From Pterois miles (Eukaryota > Chordata > Actinopteri > Perciformes > Scorpaenidae): a stretch of DNA of 64,000 nt. The DNA lies in assembly GCA_947000775.1 (NCBI GenBank), contig CAMQGK010000038.1:930001-994000 (forward strand). Reading direction: 5' to 3'. Below, one piece after another: positions 45,141 through 57,051 of the stretch (its first letter is position 1; every line of letters begins with the position of its first letter). A program made the position numbers and the translations under genes. The notes beneath the pieces were generated by a model. The model was given only the letters and a program-made list of their open reading frames with translations. It ran no database searches and was not told where the DNA came from.

Positions 45141-46714
45141 GTAATTATGATTGGCCCCGTTGAAAATATTTTTCTTGGGCTCTCGCCCCAAGCACAAGAG
45201 CATGCTCGTGCACATACACATGTACACACACAACCCTTCCACGTAACTGCAAAGCAGACCATGGAGGGGCTCAACATGCTACTCCCTTTCTCCAAACCAG
45301 CTTTAGATCAGCACCACGGACAGCAGCCAGAACAGCGCTATAGATCAATATAGATTAAAGTCCCTGATCCCACTCCATAAGAACAAAAAGAAACCAGTAC
45401 TCACCCATTTAAATGGTTCCCCATTCAATGGACCAGGAGCAGATGATTGGTGAAGTTGAAATGAAGAGTTATCGATGCGATATTTCCTCATTTCACATTA
45501 AAGATTTTAAAGGGTGTTAGCAGGCTGAAGGGAGATGGGACCAAAAGTTTCCTACTGCCGTTGGCCATATTGGTATAGATGGTCATTTCCATTAAATTTC
45601 ATAATTTGTGGTTTGTTTACATGACGTAACAGAAGTGTATATGATGGATTTAGTGTGGACACGGTGTACAAAGGTGATTTCTGGGCCCCGGTGGTTGTGT
45701 CATCGATATATTTGCCAATGGGACACACTGATATACAGACTGACTGTCCAGGCGACTACAGATTTAAAAATAATGTCATTTTTTATGTGTTTGCATTGGT
45801 TGCTTGTAATCATCAGCAAACATAATCTATAATCCTGCTTTTGGTATTACAACAAAAGACATGCGGTACAGTATATCAGCAAATACAGCAAGAGTAGCAA
45901 CGCTCATAATTACAAAGGGAGTGTGATAAATCTGATGAAGCCTCTTGAGGAAATTACCATGTTTAGCACATGGTAATTACCAAGTGGCTGTTTTGATGGT
46001 TATGCAAATCAGTTTATTAAAACTGATGAACAAAACTGATTAAACAAGTAGACCAGAGTTTACACCTACCTTTAATCATCATTACCTTTTAATCATGCCC
46101 TTTGATGAGCCCTGAAACATCACATAACAGAAACTCCATTTTGTCCTCATGTCCAACCCCCAGAGATGATGAAAATCCCTTCAGTGCCCAGAGTGGAGCT
46201 ATTTTAGTGAGAAAGCTGCGGCATCAAAAGAGTCATTTAAAAATCTATTGAAACACTTGACACGCAGAAACTTTTTTTCTCAAGGCATATTAAAGGCCTC
46301 GCTCAGCCATGGTCCGCCCACACAGGTGTTTTCACTTATTACGCCTGATTAGACCTCTTCTCAGGACTCTGTGGGCGTGTACAGACTGTTTCACTGACAC
46401 CTTCCTCGTTGTCTTTTGTTCTTTATCATTCACATTAGATCATGTAGTTTGGTCAAAGAGTACAGAAACAAAGAGGAAAAGCTCTCGTGCTTTTTTGACA
46501 ATGACTGCTAGATAGTGCTGCGGTAGCGCTGCCGCCCTTTTGGACTGAAAATGCCAATGAGTCCACAGCCATGAATGCATAAAGAGACATCCATAAATGA
46601 CACATGATAAATCAATACATAATGAACATGCATCAGACCCACAGGACTACACAGCCCTGCACGCTCATATAACATAGCCAGTTCTGCCGGCTTCATGCCA
46701 GCTGTATGCGGCTG
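45141..46714. other. No gene recognised
   Basis: 45190-45235 carries a short CA-rich patch. Open frames at 45608-45832 and 46309-46515 have no motif. 46270-46400 (CACACAGGTGTTTTCACTTA, CGCCTGATTAGACC) may be a repeat fragment without a partner here. Confidence 0.35.
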
Positions 46715-46800
46715 TAATAATTAAGCACTTTGAGTTGCAATGCTGTATGAAAGGTGCGATACAAGTCAAGTTTCTTATTATTTATTACTATTAATAATGG
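46715..46800 (+). mobile_element. LINE-2-type 3' tail
   Basis: AAGCACTTTGAGTTGCAATG, CTGTATGAAAGGTGCGATAC and AAGTCAAGTTTCTTATTATT, followed by an ATT-rich run, have the form of the LINE-2 3' end ('gcactttgag ... tatgaaaggtgctatac-aa-taaagtt' plus trinucleotides). The coding part is absent. Confidence 0.55.
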
Positions 46801-47119
46801 ATATATTGGCTGTAATTTAGCACTTTTATTATCTTATAATACAACCAGGGGCTGTATGCTGTAAGCCTGTACTGTGGTGGATATATTAACTTCTCTGTTC
46901 CCAAACAACCAGCTACCGGCCAGTAGCTAGTAGTGCTAGTAGCATGACATAAACAGAATTTAATGTAGTTGTAGGCTATTTACTATCACACAGGGCAAAG
47001 GAACAGGATGTAGCCTCTTATTCATCCATGGTCTGCAGTGTACTGGGCATTGATTTTTCATCCTTGACATGAGAAAGATTGAGATTGCTTTTGAAATCTG
47101 TGTGCTGGATTTTTCTAAC
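46801..47119. other. Unrecognised stretch
   Basis: Nothing supportable beyond a small direct repeat (CCAGTAGCTAGTAGTGCTAG, near 46920). Confidence 0.4.
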
Positions 47120-47127
47120 TTCCAGTT

Positions 47128-47257
47128 AACACTCCCAAGTTGGGATAAATTTTAGCAGGGAAAAACTGGCAAGGCCATTTTCACAGGGGTCCTTTGACCT
47201 CTGACCCACCAGTCTCCCCTTTACAAACATGCCCACTTTATGATAATCACATGCAGT
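47128..47257 (+). mobile_element. Internal fragment of the hAT-like family
   Basis: GGGAAAAACTGGCAAGGCCA, TTTTCACAGGGGTCCTTTGA, CCTCTGACC, TCTCCCCTTTACAAACATGC and TGATAATCACATGCAGTT match the central third of the copies at 3748, 10474 and 12207. Both termini are missing. Confidence 0.7.
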
Positions 47258-47449
47258 TGTTTGTGTTATATTCACATTTTCTAAAAATGATGTGTTTGAA
47301 TATTTCTGCATACTGCGGTCTCTAAGCAGTCATGTAATTACATAAATTGGGCATCACTGCAAAGCTGAGACTCTTGTGGATCCAGTGAGTCCAATTGTAT
47401 TCATGTGTCATGATGTTAGTCCACAGGGATTATTGATCATTTTTACAAA

Positions 47450-47762
47450 TTCTTGATGGTAAATAATGGTTAAATTTAGCACCAAATCTGTGTGACAAAT
47501 GTCATCAACCCAAAAATTGCTGCAACAACTTCTGAGACAATACAGCATGGGAATGACCATCATATTCTTCGATCGTAAACCTTTATATACTTTTACAATT
47601 CATTTACATTTTATAAATAATTATTTATTTATTTCATAAATTATTAATTCATGTTCATTTATGATTCATGACTAGAACAACTTTACACACAGTGCTGAGC
47701 TGCATCTCAAATTAATCTTCAGGTTCCCAGCTTTCACATGATGCACACCACTTCTATCTACT
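47450..47762 (+). mobile_element. Dispersed repeat shared with 59240-59472 (copy A)
   Basis: AATGGTTAAATTTAGCACCA then AATCTGTGTGAC, GTCATCAACCCAAA, CAGTGCTGAGCTGCATCTCA, AATTAATCTTCAGG and CACACCACTTCTATCTACTG align in order with copy B. Copy A has an extra AT-rich block (TTTATAAATAATTATTTATT) in the middle. Family unidentified; no coding capacity. Confidence 0.65.
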
Positions 47763-49611
47763 GTTGACCTGCTATCCTCCCCTACAGACCCCCTGTGCCC
47801 CCCTAAAATAAGACATAACCAGGTCTTTTGTGGGTCTCAGAGGTTATTAGTCAGTGCAAACGATTCAAAGACTGGCATTGTGATTGCTTGATTCAATCAT
47901 TGACTTGTAGCTTCACCTGATTGCCACTGTTGATTATACGATATATAAGGCCTAGAGTTATGATGTGATGAGGGGAGCTAATGAGGTAATTGACCTCACC
48001 TGTGAGAGATCACTGGCGTTTCAGCTTGTGTACATGTTGTTGACCTGTTCATGATGTCTACGAAGCACAGATTTTAAAGCACTAATGTGGTGCCTGTTTG
48101 GGGCTTGGCCACTGGAAGTGGTGCTTGCCACAATGTTGAGAACCGCTCAACGCTCCCTGGCTCCACGGAGGAGAAGAAGTGTTCGGTTCTGCCGTATATC
48201 CAGCAACGGTCTGCTGCAGACAACATGCTCGACCCTCCCCTGACGTTGCACAGAGCACTATTGTATGTTTATTCAAACCATCCAACTGTGACACTGCATG
48301 TCTTTGGGTCGCCAGTAATACACCAAGTGTGAAGTAGATCAAATCAACGGTTACACATACAGACAGAAATCGCCTGCTTTATAAATAGAAGAAGACAACT
48401 TTTGTTCATCAGGGTGTCAATTGTAGGATAATGGCACATTTAATTTCCTTCATTGGCCAGAGTTTCTCTGAGTCAGTTACTTTAAAGACATTCTCATCAT
48501 TCATTAATGCCAGTTACACAACAGTATACTATAGCTAACTTTGCTAACAGTGCCTATCTTAATCAGAATCAGAAATACGTAATTGATTCTGGAGGGAAAA
48601 TTGGTAGGCTGTTGCTTGAATTCAACATTTCATTTGTAAGAATATTGTATTTCTTCTTTCCAAAGTCACACGGTCTTGCTTTGACCAAATGCTGTCAAAA
48701 TGTGCAATATGCAGATTACACTTCAGTACCAGTGTTAAGCACTTTGACAGATGGCCAGGTATTAATATTTCCCCTGATCCAAGAGCTTCAGAATAAATTC
48801 TTTACAGCTGCTATGAATCGGAAAAGCTGTGATACCAGGGGGAAAGCAAATTAATACATAATAAAATAAATTTAGAAAGTAAGGGCCATTGATAATGACT
48901 AATACCAAATTCATTTTCATAAAAAAACTTGTTATGGACATTTTTTTTTTCATCAGAGTGGTAATAAAGGGGTGGCACATTATCTAATGATGTGTTCAAA
49001 ATTGGTTTTGAAATTGCTAAATGGCGCTAAATGCAAGATTAGGAGCATTTCTATTGCCTTAGCACTGCAGCTAACAGTGTTAACAGTGTGAACAGTGTTA
49101 ACCGAGGCAACCAGGCGGTGGCCAAGAATGTATATTTCCACAAAGTGAAATTCGGTTGTTTGTTCCATTACAATATCAGCGCCCAGCAGCAAAGCTACGC
49201 TTCCGCCATTTTAGACTGAATGCAACAACCAGATGCCAGTAACAAGTCAAAAGTACAAAAGTAAAACATATTTAACATTTAACATATATAAAACAAACAA
49301 AGAATTGTACATATAATAAGTGTTTTCAGTCGAAAATGTTTCATCTCTTTGCTGAGAGAGCGAGACTTCATACTCTGCTCAGATAGACATTACTCCTCTG
49401 TAATTTTACATAGTTGTTTGATGCTATATTAATGCTCTGGATATTGTAAATATATAAAAAAAGTATCACTTGTGAGGCTGTTTGCAGTATTATCATGTGA
49501 CAGATGTATTTCCACTGGCTCATATACAAGTAAAGCACTGCTTCATGCATTTAAGTAGTTTAAGTAACCTTGTTTTGCTTATTTAAACATGTGCTTCTTT
49601 TTGTATTTGAG

Positions 49612-49665
<54 letters not shown>

Positions 49666-50084
49666 AAGAGAGAGAGTGGGAGTGTGTCAGTAATTTTTGG
49701 GGATTAGAATCCAATTTGTTGTCGTCCGCGGGCTCACGGGCTGATGGGAAGTCCCTGTTGCTGAGCTAAGAACAATGATTGCTTGAGAAGATGAAGTGAC
49801 ATGCTGTCTGAACCTCCCGCTGATGGTGTCCTAAAAAACACCCTCTCTGTCGACCATTAAGTCCACTTTCCAGGGATTTAGAGAGGCGGTAAAACAGATG
49901 ATTTCCCCCTGGTAATGCTTGTGGTGAATGTTATTCTGTTGTAGTATTAATGCTCGAAGGAACATTGTGTAACACTGAGGTGGCTCTAGCAGAAAGTAGG
50001 ATATTAATAACTTTGTTTTCATTAGTGTGTAATCACCTGAAACTAAGAATTGTTGGGTTTATGTTGGCTTAGAATGAGCCGTTT
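47763..50084. other. No gene; one (GA)n array
   Basis: 49060-49100 contains three near-copies of AACAGTGTTAAC or AACAGTGTGAAC. The 115-codon frame 48507-48854 is without motif. Otherwise unrecognised. Confidence 0.35.
49609..49677. repeat. (GA)n microsatellite
   Basis: GA units with AAGAG and AAAG interruptions. Confidence 0.95.
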
Positions 50085-50440
50085 ATATCTACTGTATATA
50101 GAGAGTGGGCCCTCTTCGCTATGTTGCTCCTCTCACATTTTTACGTTACCTGAAGGCCACCATAGTTCTCCAACACGCTTGTCAAACAGCAGTAATGTGA
50201 GCCACTGAGTGAAAAACTGTGAAACCACCAGCCGCTGTCTGACGTCTGTTGCTCATTAAGTTGTGTTATTATGGTATGGATGACCTCTGAGCGGGTCGAA
50301 CAGCGTTACCACAGTTTTGCGCTCAGCGGCTCATTTTACCACAGTCTTGAAAAAGGAGGAGTGAGCAGAGAGGTACTCAGTTGGTTGCAATCTGCAGCGA
50401 CACCACTAGATGTCGCTAAATCCTACACACTGTACCTTTT
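50085..50440 (-). mobile_element. Dispersed non-autonomous repeat
   Basis: CCTCTCACATTTTTACGTTA, GTCAAACAGCAGTAATGTGA, GGTACTCAGTTGGTTGCAAT, CTGCAGCGACACCACTAGAT and the end TCCTACACACTGTACCTTTT. The terminal words recur at 1080-1107. I associate this with a common fish MITE whose other orientation begins 'aaagg-a-cagtgtgtaggattta'. The strand is assigned on that basis. Confidence 0.55.
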
Positions 50441-50519
50441 AATAGTCACGCTAAACAAGATAAGAAGATTATGCTAAATTAACCAACCGTATTCTGTTGG
50501 AGAGAGAATGAGGTAATAT

Positions 50520-51162
50520 TAGGGACGTGAAAGCTAACATAATGCAAATTTGTTTTACGGCCACTAATTTCTTGAAGGCATTAACGCACTTTGCATATTT
50601 TTAAGTTGCAGTGAGCTCAGTTTTAGAGCTAGAGTGAAGTTACTGAATCATATGAAGCTAGAAAATGGAAGGAATCCAGTGGTACCAACCATGTCATACA
50701 ACCGTTTCAGGTGGAGGAATTAAAATTTTGGTGAGAAAAACTGATATGGCTATTTTCAAAGGGGTCCCTTGACCTCTGACCTCAAATTATGTGAATAAAA
50801 ATGGGTTCTGTGGGTACCCACGAGTCTCCCAGACATGCCCACTTTATGATAATCTAATCTCTAAAAAAGCACACTGACACACTGACAGCTGTTGTTGCCT
50901 GTTGGGCTTTAGTTTGCCATGTCATGATTTGATGTTTTGTGTTTTTGTGAGATTTCCAGAATTAAATATATACATAAATTTGCATAAAGCAGCATATTTG
51001 TCCACTGCCATGTTGATAAGAGTAGTAAATACTTGACAAATTTCCCTTATAGGTACATTTTCAACAGAAAAAAAATTGCAATTAATTTGCAAATAATCAT
51101 GATTAATAATCCTGCTATTAATATTAATTGCTATTAAATATTCTAATTGATTGACAGCCCTT
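50520..51162 (+). mobile_element. Non-autonomous hAT-like element, near-complete
   Basis: Starts TAGGGACGTGAA (50520) and ends TTGACAGCCCTT (51162). The interior shares TTTTCAAAGGGGTCCCTTGA, GGTACCAACCATGTCATACA, CAGACATGCCCACTTTATGA and GTCCACTGCCATGTTGATAA. The flanks (GGTAATAT / GGTGTATG) do not give a convincing target duplication. It lies only 80 bp after the repeat at 50085-50440. Confidence 0.75.
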
Positions 51163-51302
51163 GGTGTATGTGTGTTTGTTTCTTCGTCTTCATCCCATCC
51201 TGTTCATCAGTATCATGGCAGTTGTCGTCATTGTTGGAACAACTGCAATCATTATTACCATCCTTATCGTCATCAGAACCACTAGCGAAATCACCACCAT
51301 CG

Positions 51303-51327
51303 TCATCATCATCATCATCATCATCAT
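51303..51327. repeat. (TCA)n microsatellite
   Basis: About eight perfect TCA units inside a wider 51190-51410 region of degenerate ATC/ATT triplets. Confidence 0.92.
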
Positions 51328-51876
51328 AGCTACCTTTTTCATTGTCATAATTTCCATTATTATTCTAGTCAACACTATGATCACTATCAGCACCAGCAGC
51401 ACCATCATCATTCATCATTATTATAACTGCAGTCATCATCGTCCTCACTCGTCCTCCTTCCTTCTTTGTGCCATTTGTTTTCCCGCCGCCTCCTTCTCCA
51501 CTTCTTCCCTCCTTCCTCCCACCCTGCTCCCATTCCCAGTTCGCAAATCCCTTTATTAAATCGGATCCCTGGGCTCCTGAAAGCTGCAATACAACCAAGG
51601 AGCGGCTAAAGCCCCCGAAGGTTGCATAAGCTCTGTCCATCCCCGTCCACTGTCTGCCTGATTGTTTGTTAGTGTGTGTGTGTGTGTTAGCTGCACGCAA
51701 TCCATCAGAATTTCCCATGGCACCTACATACTACTTAGCCGGAGGGAAATGTGCGCGTTTATGCTTGTGCGAGGAGAGGTTATAAGCACAGGCCTATAAC
51801 AGATTAAGGCTGCATGGTGCAATGCTTAGAGAAATGGGAGATACACTAAGATGCCAAATGCCCAGCAGCCATTCTG

Positions 51877-51983
<107 letters not shown>

Positions 51984-52597
51984 GAGTGTACCCTGACACC
52001 AGTGTGTAAACATAATGGTTTTAAGGTGCTCCATTTCACATTTTTGCCCCCATTCCTCTTCTACCCATCCACCCGTACTCTTTTATGCATGCTTCTTCCC
52101 TGTTTGTTTTTAACTCTCCATCTTTCTCCCTTTTTTATCCCTGGGCTCTTCTTTCTTCCCCTCTGCCTTCCTTTCCTTCCTTCCTTTGCTTTCTGTGGCT
52201 ATTTCTTTCTTCATTTTCTTTTCATCTTTTTTCACCCCCTTCAGCTCTATGGCCCCGGGGTGGTGGTGGGGGTGTCTTATTACTCTGTCTTAGACACTAG
52301 TACATCCAGCGGCGCGCACACATCCACACGCTGTCCTGAGGCCCGAAGGCTGGTTGTCTTTGATTGAGACTAATGGTGAAATTACACAGGCTGCTGTTCT
52401 AAACAATAGTCTTCACTCACACTTATCTAGGTCGATGGTACGGAAATGGGAGGCTGGCTCGGGGTGTTGGAATCAGTGGTCGAGGGTGCCAACAGCTGCT
52501 GGAAGAGGATAGTGGGAGGACTGTGGAGCATCTCAAAAACTCATGCATACTTTTATATCTTCACATTCACATCAGTTCATTGTATTGAGGGTTAAGC

Positions 52598-52660
52598 CAA
52601 AATCAGTGTGTTAAAAATGCAGCTGCTTGGCTTTTAAAAAAACCCAGACCCCTGTTCTTT
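52598..52660 (+). pseudogene. LINE-2-like reverse transcriptase relic, fragment 1
   Basis: In frame from about 52603: QCVKNAAAWLLKKTQT. NAAARLLT is the well-conserved motif that precedes the HWLPV segment in the C-terminal region of LINE-2 proteins. Only about 20 residues are recognisable. The next expected segment appears 1.1 kb downstream (53746), with other repeats in between. Confidence 0.5.
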
Positions 52661-52665
52661 CCTCT

Positions 52666-53247
52666 CCTTACCAGTCACGTTATGATTATGTTAAAGCCCC
52701 TGAAAACTTCATACTAACTTCGGCTTCAACTTCATACTAAATCAGCAACAGTTAAGTTTGCATTTTTGGACATTATTTACAGAGTTTAACCTTCCAGAAC
52801 TCAGCTAATCATCAGGACGTCTCTGATGCATTTATCTGATAGGACCCAGTAAACTCAATATCAACGTGTCTATGGGAAGCATCCTTTTTCCCTGATAGTG
52901 CTACATTTTTAACATGTTGAAATCACAGAAAAAAAAAAAACCCTAATCCACTGTACAGTCACCATTTTCCTACTTTCTGAGCATCGATCTTGTGCAGACA
53001 TGTTCATACTCAGTTGCCGCAGGCGAGACTAAATGCCATCGGTGACAAGACCAATCCTCACTGCACACATTTCAACAATCAAGGCTTCGTAAAGGTAAAT
53101 AATCTTGCGTGGGCACTGATTGATGCTGTATTCACTCATGTTGATGATGACACAACAATACTTTACTGTCTGAGGGACGCAGCATGTTGAAAAAAATATG
53201 TTCACCGGCGGCCACCGTTTCCTTCTCTCCATTGTTGCATGTTTGTG
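52666..53247. other. Unrecognised stretch
   Basis: Near-duplicate words ACTTCATACTAACTTCGG / ACTTCATACTAAATCAGC at 52708-52745. A12 run near 52930. Otherwise nothing. Confidence 0.35.
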
Positions 53248-53364
53248 CATGTGTGTGTTCGGGTCTGCATGTACCGTGTATAAGTTAACTACAGAGTGAA
53301 AAAAATTGAATTTCCCCTCGTGGGACTGATAAAGGAATATCTTCTTCTCTTCTTCTTCTTCTTT
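53248..53364 (+). mobile_element. LINE/SINE 3' tail, copy B
   Basis: GGTCTGCATGTACCGTGTAT, TTGAATTTCCCCTCGTGGGA, CTGATAAAGG, then a (TTC)n run to 53364. It matches copy A (22283-22392) throughout and the inverse of the tail at 23714-23775. 5'-truncated. Confidence 0.65.
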
Positions 53365-53461
53365 GGTCTGCGGCTCTGCATATATATATACAGTGTCTCA
53401 CGCAAGACACAAAATCCCATTTTGTTCATAATCTCAATGAATGAAAGAAAAATGTTGAACC

Positions 53462-53744
53462 ATCTATCCATTACCTGTAATTGCTTGTCTTATTCAGGGT
53501 CTTGGGGGGGCTGGAGCTGATTCCAGCTGACATTGGGTGAAGGCGGGGTACACCCTGGACAGGTCGCCAATCTATCACAGGGCATAGAGACAGACAACCA
53601 TTCACGTTCACATTCACACCTACAGGCAATTTACAGTCAACAATAAACCTGCATGCCTATGGACTGTGGGAGGAAGCTGGAGAAAACTCATGCTACCATG
53701 AGGAAAAAAATGCAAACGCCATACTGAAGGGCCCCAAACTGGAT
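53462..53744 (+). mobile_element. Dispersed SINE-like/LINE-end repeat (copy B)
   Basis: Begins ATCTATCCATTACCTG and contains GGGGCTGGAGCTGATTCCAG, GGCGGGGTACACCCTGGACA, then the blocks shared with 18139-18389 (AGGTCGCC, CATAGAGACAGACAACC, TTCACACCTACAGGCAATTT, GACTGTGGGAGGAAGC, GAAGGGCCCCAAACTGG). This copy is longer at its 5' side than copy A. It stops directly at the LINE-2 relic. Confidence 0.72.
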
Positions 53745-53745
53745 T

Positions 53746-54003
53746 AAGGTTCTTTTTAAGATTTTGGTGCTTGTTTTTAAGGTTTTAAATGGGCTCGAAC
53801 AACTATATCTATCAGATCTAATGCACCTTAATACTCCAGATAGAGCACTGAGTTCAACCAATCAGATGCTCCTGGATGTCCCCAGAAGCAGACTCAGAAA
53901 CAGAGGTGACTGAGCCTTTGCGTTTGCAAAGGACCTGTTCAAATGACCACCTGTGGTCCCAGGGACTCACTACATTAAAAACCTACAAACATCACTGAAG
54001 ACT
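53746..54003 (+). pseudogene. LINE-2-like reverse transcriptase relic, fragment 2
   Basis: Frame from 53746 gives KVLFKILVLVFKVLNGLEQL, then YLSDLMHLNTPDRALSSTNQ, then MLLDVPRSRLRNRGD, a stop, and AFAFAKDLFK. This is the order of the LINE-2 C-terminus (FKILLLTFKALNGLAPSYLS, then VPRSRLKTRGDRAF, then an AP-KLWN box). The Ala-Phe-Ala after the stop aligns with the AFxVAAPKLWN segment. Stops mark it as dead. With fragment 1 it is probably one insertion split by later repeats. Confidence 0.65.
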
Positions 54004-55157
54004 ATGTGGGTGTGATTAGGTTGATCATGTCCTGTCAATATACAGTCGGCAAACAACCCACCAACTATAATCAGACTTAAATATCATAAAATCCTGATTG
54101 TTGCACTGAAGTATATGACATCAGTTCTTTTTCCAGCTGATTCCCACCAACTTAAAAATACTATTACGATAATGTCTAATGTGAAATAACCATAACTGCA
54201 ACTTCGGCACAAAAAGTAGGACCCATCACTCATAGAGAGGTTGGTTAAGAAAATGTTTTTTTAAGGCCTTTAAAGCGCTTCAGAGGCTAGCTCCTAGCTG
54301 TATTGTAGAAATTCTGGTGGTTGTTTTTTTTAATCCTCCTGTTTGTACCGGAGAACTCTTCCAAACATTCGTCCAACATAAGAGATGGAGGACAAAATCC
54401 TCTGTACTTGTTCATGTGCAGAAATCCTTTCCACAGTTTGTTTGAATCTTATTTGTATGGAGCTAGAACAGTGACTTACTTCTGAAAAAAAAATTGGCAT
54501 TAAAAAACAAAACTTGAACAGAAAAATGAAACATTGGCATTGAAACACGTGTACTGGAAAAAGAAGTTGCTTTGGCACTGACACAAGTATTGGCACTGAA
54601 AACAGTTGAACAAATTCTGATGTGTTTTTCTATGACATCTGTGATTTTTCCTGTTGTCACTTTTTTATTATTTTGTAGGGTTTTTTTGTTATTTGGTGTA
54701 TAAAATGCAAGAATTATTATTGAAATACCTGTCTTTCTTCATCCTTTTTGGCACCGCTACCATAACTGTAGCAACAGACGTGCATTAACATCCAAACAGC
54801 ATTACAGATGCTGCTGGATGTGCACGGTCAAGAGTCATCACAAAACAGGTTCATTTTTTTCATTTGCTTTTTAAATTCAAGTTTTGTTTTCAATCCAATA
54901 TTTTTCAGTGCCAAAATGTACTAATGTGGTGCTGCCTCCATATATTTGAGGCTTCAGCAGTCTCAGCTTGGGGGAAAAAAGGGAGTTTTTGTGCCTAAAC
55001 CAAACAAAGCTACCAAATCAAAAGCATTCATATGTAAAATTTATGTAATGAGAAGTTGCTGACAAACATTGCTGTTCTGTCAGCAGGAACACCAGATCAG
55101 ATGGGATGTTACTGAGGCAATGATGTTGGTTTATTTTATAATATTATGTATAATTTT
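54004..55157. other. No gene recognised
   Basis: 54258-54310 (TTTAAAGCGCTTCAGAGGCT, AGCTCCTAGCTGTATTG) could encode KALQRLAPSCIVEIL, faintly LINE-2-like. Not enough to annotate as a feature. Otherwise nothing. Confidence 0.35.
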
Positions 55158-55830
55158 TAGGGATGTTAATCGATGAAGATATATCAACGTGATTAATCAC
55201 ATGGTTGTCCATAGTTAATCCTGATTAATTGCAAATTAATCACACATTTTTTTATCTGTTCAAAACGTATCTTAAAGGGAGATTTGTCAAGTATTTAATG
55301 CTCTTATCAACATGGGAGTGGACAAATATGCTGCTTTATGCAAATGTATGTATATATTTATTGATGGAAATCAGTTAACAATACAAAACAATGACAAATA
55401 TTGTCCAGAAACCCTCACAGGTACTACAATTAGCATAAAAAATATGCTCAAATCATAACATGGCAAACTGCAGCCCAACAGGCAACAACAGCTGTCAGTG
55501 TGTCAGTGTGCTGACTTGACTATGACTTGCCCCAAACTGCATGTGATTATCATGAAGTGGGCATGTCTGTAAAGGGGAGACTCGTGGGTACCCAGAGAAC
55601 CTATTTACATTCACATATCTTGAGGTCAGAGGTCAAGGGACCCCTTTAAAAATGGCCACCAAGTCCTCACCAAGATTTGACGTGAGTCTGGAACGTTATT
55701 AAGCCTCCTTCGCGACAAGCTGGTATTATGATTGGCACTAATGGATTCCTTAGATTGTCATATGATGCTAGTGTCTTCACTGTGGCTTTAAAAGTGAGCC
55801 CGCTATCACCTAAAAATCATAAGACATTGC
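55158..55830 (-). mobile_element. hAT-like element, one end truncated
   Basis: Left terminus TAGGGATGTTAA (55158). The interior in reverse orientation shows AAAGGGAGATTTGTCAAGTA, AATATTGTCCAGAAACCCTC, GTCAGTGTGTCAGTGTGCTG, AAGTGGGCATGTCTGTAAAG and AGGTCAAGGGACCCCTTTAA, as in 2274-2957. Similarity stops near CACCTAAAAATCATAAG, about 80 bp short of the expected terminus. No coding capacity. Confidence 0.75.
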
Positions 55831-56378
55831 TGTATGTGCACAGTCAAGCTAGTCTGGAGGCTTCAGAGCACAAGTACAAGTAGTTTCAATTAAAATGTTA
55901 CAATGCCAATGTTTCCTCTTTTAGTTCAAGTTTTGTTTCCAGTGTCAATTTACAGTGTTGTTGGTTAATTTTCCTCTTTTAATTTTTATTTCATCGTCAT
56001 TTACGGTGTTTTGTTTTACTTTGGTTTTGTACTTTAACAGTCTGACTTTACTTGTCCCGTCATTACTGTATATTCCTGGAGCATTTTACACTTGATTCAT
56101 CCGTGTTGTTAGCCCATTTGGTTAAAGACAGACAGAGGAAATGGGAAAGTTCAAACTTGTGAATGAGAAGGATGGTCATTAGGGCATTTGCAGCGAGCCG
56201 AGTGCCCCCGCACACCTGTGTGTGTGAGTTACAGTGCAGCAGTCGGGGATGCGATGCATCCCACAGATGCACTCAAACATTTTTAGTTTCCTGCAAAGAC
56301 TCAATTTCTCTCTCTCTGTCTAGTTCCTTGTTTTGCTGTCATGATTTCACAGTGTTCACTGTGTGTTTACTTACTGGC

Positions 56379-56379
<1 letters not shown>

Positions 56380-56436
<57 letters not shown>
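56380..56436. repeat. (CA)n microsatellite, left arm of a CA/GT inverted pair
   Basis: 57 bp of pure CA. The complementary (GT)n starts 60 bp further on. Confidence 0.97.
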
Positions 56437-56437
<1 letters not shown>

Positions 56438-56494
56438 GCATGGTGTTTTGTGTGTTTACTGGCCTTCTTTCCGAGGGAGAAGAGCAGACAGGGA

Positions 56495-56496
<2 letters not shown>

Positions 56497-56543
<47 letters not shown>
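56497..56543. repeat. (GT)n microsatellite, right arm of a CA/GT inverted pair
   Basis: 47 bp of pure GT; complementary in the same strand to the array at 56380-56436. Confidence 0.97.
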
Positions 56544-56547
<4 letters not shown>

Positions 56548-57051
56548 GGGTGGGCAATAGCGATAGACAGATGAAAAAGGGAGGGGACAGAAAGGGAGAG
56601 AGAGAGAAGTGTCAGGGGAAAGAAAGCCTCATGGAGTGTGAAGAAGGCGAGAACAATGATGTGGTTTGTGGCTATGTTTATCTACTGTACAGTGTGTGTT
56701 AGGGAGGTGTTTTTTTTTTTGTTCCCAAGTAGAAATGGCGGAGATGTTGTTCTGCCCGTTTCCCTGACAGTCTGCTTTCTTATTATGTCTTTCATTGTCT
56801 ATGTTTCCTCCCATTTTACTGCTTGTCTGACCTTTTTGAAGTTTTAATAGTAACAGCCATAAAATTAACAGTCAATCATTCCTGTTGGATCTTTCTCCTG
56901 AGACCTGAGCTGAGTTTGGTATGTATTTTTTAATTTCTCCTAGTTATTTTAGAATTAGTAGTACCTGATAACTATAAAAAATAATAATAATAATAATAAT
57001 GAAAAAAAATAAGCAGCGTCTTTGAACAGGAAGTAGTTTTTGAAAATAATT

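Larger units (their letters stand above)
55831..57051. other. No gene; paired (CA)n and (GT)n arrays
   Basis: Frames here (for example 56163-56702, 179 codons) are read through the two arrays. 56580-56640 is purine-rich. (AAT)n at 56981-57000. Nothing else is recognised. Confidence 0.4.

Noticed and set aside
54258..54310. Possible third LINE-2 fragment (KALQRLAPSCIVEIL)
   Set aside because: Only about 15 residues agree with the LINE-2 'FKALxGLAPSYI' segment, and the following sequence does not continue the family. It is too short to claim.
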